A DNA stretch of 27,702 nt. Origin: Verrucomicrobiota bacterium. Lineage in GTDB: Bacteria; Verrucomicrobiota; Verrucomicrobiia; Chthoniobacterales; UBA10450. The notes under the pieces are model-generated. The model made no database searches. It was given only the letters and a program-made list of their open reading frames with translations, and was not told the DNA's origin. The position numbers and the translations under genes are program-made. The DNA is taken from contig QHOM01000032.1 in NCBI GenBank assembly GCA_003218785.1, forward strand, positions 1-27,702, read 5' to 3'. This document shows positions 23,474 through 27,702 of this stretch, one piece after another; positions within the stretch are counted from its first letter, which is position 1, and every line of letters starts with the position of its first letter.

Positions 23474-24277
23474 TTACGGCAGAATCGCAAATACCCGCGC
23501 AGGGAATCCTGAGCCGCCTTTGGGATTCGGGAACTCGATCGAGATTGGTGAGCAGCTCGATCTGATAATGGTTCGTGCTCAGAATGTAAGTTTCGAGGGA
23601 GTAATTATCCTTTGTCGTGGCCATTCCAGGATCGGTATCCGTTGTTTCGTGACCTGACGCGGTGATCTTACGCTCCGCATAGAGATATTTTAGGGCGGGC
23701 AAGCTCCAGCCCGGATAATGTGCGACGCCGTTCGCGTCTTTGTTTTCCATCTTCGCGGGATCGGGCCAGCGCTTTGACCCAATCGGTTCGCATCGCGCCA
23801 AAAGCGCCAGCCGGAATCAGCCCATGTTCTTTTTCCCATTTTCTTCAAACGCTCGATCGAAAGCCTGTAGTCCGGATTCTTCGCGGCGTCTTCATGCACA
23901 TCGATAATGACGAGCGGCAGGATCATCTCCTTGAGATCAATCTGATCCACCGTACGCAAACCTTTGATGAAATGTGCAGGCGGATCGACATGGGTGCCCC
24001 ATTGGCCAACATGTGTAAATAGCTCAGTGAAAAAGCTGTGCCCGCAGTGTCGGGTCGTTTGTCGTACCAGTAAATTGTCTTACGCGTCTCGTCCGGAAAG
24101 CCTGGCCAGCGTGGGATACCGGGGGCAAACACGTGCGTGAGATCGACATATTTCTTCGAAGCTAGCGTTTTCTTGAAGTTTCCAGAGTGTTGGGTTGTCT
24201 CCGGCACTTGCTATGGAATTAATCGTTGCGAACCCAAACGCGATTGTCACTGCGGAAACGCGATTAAGGATGACCAT
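23474..24277 (-). pseudogene. Exported cyclase-family (kynurenine formamidase-like) pseudogene
   Basis: This is a frameshifted gene of the PF04199 cyclase family, whose members are metal-dependent hydrolases such as kynurenine formamidase. The ATG at 24277 begins a signal peptide (MVILNRVSAVTIAFGFA to SIASA). Successive frames then give KKYVDLTHVFAPGIPRWPG, the metal-binding motif HVGQWGTHVDPPAHF, GLRTVDQIDLKEMILPLVI, AFGAMRTDW, KDANGVAHYPGWSLPALKYL, ERKITASGHETTDTDPG and YSLETYILSTNHYQIELLTN. The end is FPNPKGGSGFPARVFAILP with a stop at 23474. Breaks lie near 24180, 24014, 23845, 23780 and 23535. The last one also lacks about 32 bases (the usual AGAIVVVT strand), at an apparent TTCCCGAA repeat. 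All essential motifs survive, so decay looks recent, or the sequence here is poor. Confidence 0.85.
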
Positions 24278-24566
24278 TCCGACTTGTTAAACCATGGTGT
24301 GGTAAGGAAGCCAACATGTTTGAATAAGTTCGAATAAGTTTCGTCTTCCTCAAGAGAACCGCGATTTTACCAGTGCCCGTTATAGATGTTATCAACAGCT
24401 CGCTTTAACGGCGTTTGCACTGGTGCTTGAAGCGGCCGGAGGCCGTTATTCGCGCGAAGAAGAAGAAGACAAGACTGGAATTAAATGTCCAAATCATCAT
24501 GCCGCGCTGTGAAAAACTATTTCAGCCGCCCAGATTAATCGTTCACTTCATCGGAGCTAAAGAAAA
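24278..24566. other. Intergenic region before the methyltransferase gene
   Basis: I see no coding frame with family similarity in these 289 bases. Visible structure: a 10-base near-perfect tandem repeat TTTGAATAAG-TTCGAATAAG just upstream of 24340; an 8-base inverted repeat ACCAGTGC (24369-24376) with GCACTGGT (24417-24424); a CGGCC-gga-GGCCG hairpin at about 24433-24445; and a short GAA run near 24460. The methyltransferase promoter is presumably here, but no hexamer pair is convincing. Confidence 0.5.
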
Positions 24567-25298
24567 ATGCCGCCGGATGTAATAACCTTCAGCCCCGATA
24601 AGACTAGAAAATCAATATCGCACACCGTTCCGGTCCTGCAGCTCCACGAGCACGACCACGATAGCCTTTTTGAACATGTTGGGTGGGTATATGCGTTCTG
24701 TCGCGAGCATCTTTTCCGTGACGACACCGAACGAATAATTGCAGCACTTTGGCCGAACGCAGGGCCAGATGCTGGTGTGCAATTGATTGAGCTTGGTTGC
24801 GGGCCCGGGTTTTACTCGCGCCAACTCGCGGAACGGTTTCGCAACATTTCGGTCACAGGCGCTGATCGCTCCGAGAGTCAATTGCGACGGGCCCGAGAGC
24901 GAGCCGACGCCCTTGGTCTGAGCAATTGCTGCTTTAAACGGATTAATGCGCTCGAGCTTTCGTGCGTCGATGCCAATTTCGATATCGTTATTGCTTCGAG
25001 ACTCTTTACCATCTTGCCAGAACAAAATCGTGTTATCGCGGAAGTGTACCGCGTTTTGAAGCCGGGAGGTCGCTGCCTCATAGCTGAACCGCGTTATGCC
25101 TTTTGGGCATCGATTCCACTTTTTGCGATGTGGTTGCTGGGTTGGTTAATCCGGTTCCGAAACGGTTATTGTGAACCATACAAAGCAACCGTATTTTCGA
25201 CGACCGCGTTCGAGAATCTGTTCCCAACACAGCCATGGAAAAATATTAGGATCTGGCAGGAAGGGCGTTACCAATACGCGCTGTGTGAGAAGGGTTGA
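24567..25298 (+). CDS. Class I SAM-dependent methyltransferase
   Basis: This is a 243-residue Rossmann-fold methyltransferase. Motif I is VQLIELGCGPGFYSRQLAE, followed by the post-I acidic loop VTGADRSESQLRRARE. FDIVIASRLFTIL is at the motif IV position, and the VYRVLKPGGRCLIAEPR stretch marks motif VI. After this, residues about 180-200 (IPLFAMWLLGWLIRF) are hydrophobic and may contact the membrane, which would suit a lipid, quinone or polyprenyl-linked substrate. That is inference. The N terminus carries a His/Asp-rich segment (LHEHDHDSLFEH). The ATG start at 24567 follows a 289-base gap. It lies 21 bases upstream of the TIGR04282 gene on the same strand and is probably co-transcribed with it. 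Confidence 0.87.
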   Translation: MPPDVITFSPDKTRKSISHTVPVLQLHEHDHDSLFEHVGWVYAFCREHLFRDDTERIIAALWPNAGPDAGVQLIELGCGPGFYSRQLAERFRNISVTGADRSESQLRRARERADALGLSNCCFKRINALELSCVDANFDIVIASRLFTILPEQNRVIAEVYRVLKPGGRCLIAEPRYAFWASIPLFAMWLLGWLIRFRNGYCEPYKATVFSTTAFENLFPTQPWKNIRIWQEGRYQYALCEKG

Positions 25299-25319
25299 AC
25301 TTGCAGTCAGCACCGCGAG

Positions 25320-26156
25320 ATGAAGACGATTCATCACGTTCTTAATCCAGACACGCGGGCCAAGATCGCTGACTGCGTCTGCGCGTTGGCTGTGATGACC
25401 AAAGCGCCGCGAGCCGGACAGGTGAAAACGCGCCTTGTCCCGCCGCTCACACACGACGAAGCCGCTGAGTTTAACAGCTCCCTTTTGCGCGACGTAAGCG
25501 CTGCCATCTTAACCGCTTCCTGCAGCAGCGGCGTCGTACGACCGTCGCGAATTTCCGATGCTCGCGGAGCGCCGCGACAGACAACAGGGAGAATCGCGCG
25601 CGGCGTTGGCGTTTACACTCCGCGGGGCGCCGAAGCGGCATACGGAGATATTTTGCCGGAAGACTTCTTTCTCATCCCGCAGCGGGGCGATCATTTTGGC
25701 GATCGTCTAATTTTTGCAGCGGAGGATTTGTTCAAAGTCGGGTTTGCTTCTGTTTGTCTGATTAACTCCGATAGTCCGACGGTTCCTGCAGAAACTTTCA
25801 CGCAAGCGGCGGACCTTTTGCGATTGCCCGGGGATCGCATCGTTCTCGGTCCTTGTGACGACGGCGGCTATTATCTGATCGGGTTCAAAAAACTGCATCG
25901 CGAAATATTCGAACGAATCGACTGGAGCACAGAGCATGTGCTCGATCAGACATTGCAACGTGCGGCCGATATTGGCGCGGAAGTAAAGTTGTTGCCAGCC
26001 GGTTACGATGTCGATGATCGGGCAACATTGGAGCGATTGTGCAGTGAATTACTTGGGGAAAACGCGTCCCGCAATTGCGGGATCGCGCCGAATACCCAAA
26101 AATTCCTAGCCGAGATCGTCTCGCGTGAAGGCCGCGGCCGCATCTGGCCAGTGTAG
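25320..26156 (+). CDS. TIGR04282-type glycosyltransferase-A-like protein (DUF2064)
   Basis: This is a 278-residue protein of the family labelled arsenosugar-biosynthesis-associated glycosyltransferase. The GT-A/nucleotidyltransferase-like core is clear: ALAVMTKAPRAGQVKTRLVP (23-41), ILPEDFFLIPQRGDHFGDRL (111-130), CLINSDSPTVP (146-156), IVLGPCDDGGYYLIGFKKLH (174-193) and IDWSTEHVLDQTL (200-212). The catalytic specificity of the family is unclear. Residues about 67-93 (CSSGVVRPSRISDARGAPRQ and flanks) are an extra segment relative to the family pattern as I know it and coincide with palindromic DNA at 25533-25578. The gene is still open in frame. ATG at 25320. A double-hairpin repeat follows one base after the stop. 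Confidence 0.85.
   Translation: MKTIHHVLNPDTRAKIADCVCALAVMTKAPRAGQVKTRLVPPLTHDEAAEFNSSLLRDVSAAILTASCSSGVVRPSRISDARGAPRQTTGRIARGVGVYTPRGAEAAYGDILPEDFFLIPQRGDHFGDRLIFAAEDLFKVGFASVCLINSDSPTVPAETFTQAADLLRLPGDRIVLGPCDDGGYYLIGFKKLHREIFERIDWSTEHVLDQTLQRAADIGAEVKLLPAGYDVDDRATLERLCSELLGENASRNCGIAPNTQKFLAEIVSREGRGRIWPV
25518..25598 (+). repeat. Palindrome-rich in-frame insertion inside the TIGR04282 gene
   Basis: Inside the coding frame lie GTCGTACGAC (25533-25542, a perfect 10-base palindrome) and an outer inverted pair GTCGCG (25544-25549) with CGCGAC (25573-25578). The outer pair encloses an inner hairpin GCTC-gcg-GAGC (25560-25570). The encoded residues 67-93 are Ser/Arg/Gly/Ala-rich and do not match the expected family sequence between the ILTA helix and the VYTP strand. 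This resembles a short palindromic element that landed in frame. The exact borders are estimates. Confidence 0.5.
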
Positions 26157-26157
26157 G

Positions 26158-26217
26158 TGTAGCGCAAGCCTCCGGCTGGCGAAATTAGGAGGCCACAAGC
26201 GGGACGCTTGTGCTACA
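26158..26217. repeat. 60-bp double-hairpin (BIME/MITE-like) palindromic repeat
   Basis: The ends TGTAGCGCAAGC (26158-26169) and GCTTGTGCTACA (26206-26217) are inverted repeats matching at 11 of 12 positions. Inside are a hairpin AGCC-tcc-GGCT (26167-26177) and a perfect 8-base stem CACAAGCG-gga-CGCTTGTG (26194-26212). GCCTCC and GGAGGC offer an alternative pairing. It starts one base after the glycosyltransferase stop and ends seven bases before the epimerase ATG. It encodes nothing and looks like a non-autonomous repeat. It may modulate read-through between the two genes. Confidence 0.75.
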
Positions 26218-26224
26218 AGAAAGC

Positions 26225-27355
26225 ATGGCTAAACACGCTCTAGTGACCGGTGGCGCGGGCCTGATCGGCTCGCATGTCACCGATCTGCTAGTGCGCGAAG
26301 GCTGGAAAGTGCGCGTGCTCGATAATCTCGAGCCGAACACGCACAAGCGCGGCAAGCCAGACTGGATTAATGAAAGCGCGGAATTCATCGAGGGCGATTT
26401 GCGAGATCGCGACACGATCACCGCCGCTCTGGACAAGGTCGACATCGTCTTTCACGAAGCTGCCTATGGTGGTTACATGCCGGAAGTCGCCAAATTTGTG
26501 CACGTGAATTCGCTCGGGACAGCGCAAATGCTCGAAGCTATCCGCGAGAACAATCTGCCGATAAAAAAAATCATCGTCGCAAGCTCGCAAGCCGTTTACA
26601 GCGAAGGCGCCGGCGAATGTCCCGAACATGGCTTGGTTTTCCCGTCTGTGCGGCCGATAGAACAGATGCGTAAGGGCGATTGGGAAGTGCATTGCCCAAT
26701 CTGCGGCGCGATCACAAAAAGCGTTCCGACACCAGAAAGCGCACCTGTCAGTGGCGAAACCGTTTATGGCCTGACGAAAGTAGATCAGGAAAGATTAGTG
26801 CTGCTCTGGGGAAAACAGATCGGGATCCCTACAGTGGCACTGCGTTACTCGTGCACGTACGGACCGCGCCAATCGATCTTTAATCCATACACTGGCGTGA
26901 TCGCGATTTTTTGCACACGGTTGCTGAATAACCTGTCGCCGATCCTCTATGAGGACGGCGAGCAGACACGTGACTTTTCGTTTGTGGAAGACATCGCACG
27001 GGCGAATCTGCTCGCCGCTGAAACCGACAAGCTGGACGGGTTTCCGGTGAACGCTGGCAGCGGCAGAGGGACAAGCATTCGCGAGATCGCGCAGCACATT
27101 TCCGACGTCCTGAAGATCGACATCGCGCCAGAAGTGAACGGCGAATTTCGTCCCGGCGAGATGCGCCATCTCACAAGCGACACCACGCGGATTCGCGCGG
27201 CTGGCTACGAGCCACGTGTCGATCTTGCCATTGGAATCGGGCGGTATCTTGATTGGATCCGCACACAGCGCGATGTGCGCGATTATTTTACCGAAGCGGC
27301 GGCGATTCTGCGCGATAAAGGTATCGTGCACAAGGTGCAAAAAACAGAACGATGA
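26225..27355 (+). CDS. NAD-dependent nucleotide-sugar epimerase with zinc-knuckle insert (dTDP-L-rhamnose 4-epimerase-like)
   Basis: This extended-SDR protein has 376 residues from the ATG at 26225; an upstream TTG/CTG-type extension to 26210 lies in the repeat and is unlikely. It has the NAD motif VTGGAGLIGSH (7-17), the FHEAAYGG strand, Ser120/Ser121 in VASSQAVYSEG, and the catalytic pair Tyr181 and Lys185 in ETVYGLTKVDQE. Between them is an insert of about 40 residues with Cys132-x2-His135 and Cys157-x2-Cys160 (ECPEHG, HCPICG), a likely structural zinc site. Such an insert occurs in dTDP-L-rhamnose 4-epimerases as I recall them. RYSCTYGPRQSIFNPYTGVI and DGEQTRDFSFVEDIARA are further family marks. 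The stop overlaps the next gene's ATG by three bases (ATGA). Confidence 0.87.
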   Translation: MAKHALVTGGAGLIGSHVTDLLVREGWKVRVLDNLEPNTHKRGKPDWINESAEFIEGDLRDRDTITAALDKVDIVFHEAAYGGYMPEVAKFVHVNSLGTAQMLEAIRENNLPIKKIIVASSQAVYSEGAGECPEHGLVFPSVRPIEQMRKGDWEVHCPICGAITKSVPTPESAPVSGETVYGLTKVDQERLVLLWGKQIGIPTVALRYSCTYGPRQSIFNPYTGVIAIFCTRLLNNLSPILYEDGEQTRDFSFVEDIARANLLAAETDKLDGFPVNAGSGRGTSIREIAQHISDVLKIDIAPEVNGEFRPGEMRHLTSDTTRIRAAGYEPRVDLAIGIGRYLDWIRTQRDVRDYFTEAAAILRDKGIVHKVQKTER

Positions 27356-27702
27356 AGATTTCCGGCGCGATTGATTTTGACGCGCCGGCGCTGAATTACG
27401 CGCGCAAGGATTTCCCGCTGCTTGAAGCGGATGCGAGCGTTCAGAAAGCACTCGAAACTATCCGGCGCGAGGGCATTGGTGAACGCGTCATTTATTTTTA
27501 CGCCGTCGATGAGCGCAAGCGGCTAGTTGGTGTTGTTCCCACCCGGCGTTTGCTCACAGCCGCCCCGGACACGCGATTGTGCCAGATCATGGTGCTGCGC
27601 GTAATCGCTTTGCCTGCGGAAGCGACCGTGTTGGAAGCGTGCGAATTTTTTGTGCTCTACAAGTTTCTCGCGTTTCCGGTGGTCGATGAGGAGCGTCGCC
27701 TG
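27352..27702 (+). CDS. CBS-domain protein, N-terminal part (cut by window edge)
   Basis: The first 117 codons are present and the frame is open to the window edge. The ATG overlaps the epimerase stop (ATGA), implying translational coupling. The sequence MKISGAIDFDAPALNYARKD leads into a CBS pair: FPLLEADASVQKALETIRRE, YFYAVDERKRLVGVVPTRRL, then a second repeat starting LCQIMVLRVIALPAEATVLE and KFLAFPVVDEERRL. CBS pairs bind adenosyl nucleotides and regulate attached enzymes or transporters, for example MgtE-type Mg2+ channels. What follows this pair is outside the window, so the overall function cannot be given. Confidence 0.8.
   Translation, partial: MKISGAIDFDAPALNYARKDFPLLEADASVQKALETIRREGIGERVIYFYAVDERKRLVGVVPTRRLLTAAPDTRLCQIMVLRVIALPAEATVLEACEFFVLYKFLAFPVVDEERRL

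Noticed and set aside
24369..24424. 8-base inverted repeat ACCAGTGC/GCACTGGT before the methyltransferase gene
   Set aside because: The 40-base loop and short arms are compatible with chance; no regulator gene is nearby to suggest an operator.
1..27702. tRNA/rRNA genes, CRISPR arrays, insertion sequences, prophage genes
   Set aside because: I saw no regularly spaced repeats, transposase or integrase motifs, cloverleaf-like sequences or rRNA segments in any gap.

Overview
The window looks like a chromosomal stretch from a Gram-negative soil- or freshwater-type bacterium. My best guess is Verrucomicrobiota, Chthoniobacterales-like. This rests on the overall protein flavour, a DUF4912 protein, a heptose-1-phosphate adenylyltransferase (LPS-type envelope) and short extragenic palindromes, and it is inference rather than proof. 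Almost all of it is housekeeping or envelope metabolism. I see no prophage, CRISPR array, transposase, tRNA or rRNA.

Layout. 1-2853: a leftward chaperone cluster, dnaK-groES-groEL. GroEL runs off the left edge and groES is broken by an internal out-of-frame deletion. 3213-4716: rightward thyA and an exported L,D-transpeptidase. 4741-6942: a leftward tail-specific protease (Prc). 7111-7722: a rightward metallo-beta-lactamase-fold hydrolase. 7800-9626: a leftward sugar-nucleotidyltransferase/sugar-kinase pair resembling MurU-AmgK of peptidoglycan recycling. 9653-10084: a small pentad-repeat protein overlapping the remnant of a GFA-family gene. 10196-11197: a leftward two-domain retropepsin-like protease. 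11319-14338: two tandem rightward APC amino-acid permeases. 14410-15201: a leftward DUF4912 protein. 15289-17248: a rightward translationally coupled operon (lipid kinase, rfaE2, purN). 17245-20791: a leftward operon mnmG-plsY-gpsA, preceded by a TVP38/DedA membrane protein. 21698-23223: an intact metF with a frameshifted MTHFR-domain remnant of YitJ type downstream. 23474-24277: a frameshifted secreted cyclase-family pseudogene. 24567-27702: a rightward set made of a methyltransferase, a TIGR04282 glycosyltransferase-A protein, a zinc-knuckle-bearing nucleotide-sugar epimerase and the start of a CBS-domain protein.

Functional themes. Several genes feed the envelope: L,D-transpeptidase, MurU/AmgK-like recycling, Prc, PlsY/GpsA phospholipid synthesis, the lipid kinase, heptose activation and the terminal sugar-nucleotide genes. 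One-carbon and nucleotide metabolism (thyA, purN, metF) is scattered between them.

The most unusual aspects are four broken genes among intact neighbours, at least three of them with clean internal deletions; a palindrome-rich, apparently in-frame insertion inside the TIGR04282 gene; and a 60-bp double-hairpin repeat between that gene and the epimerase. I did not find a convincing new multi-gene system.
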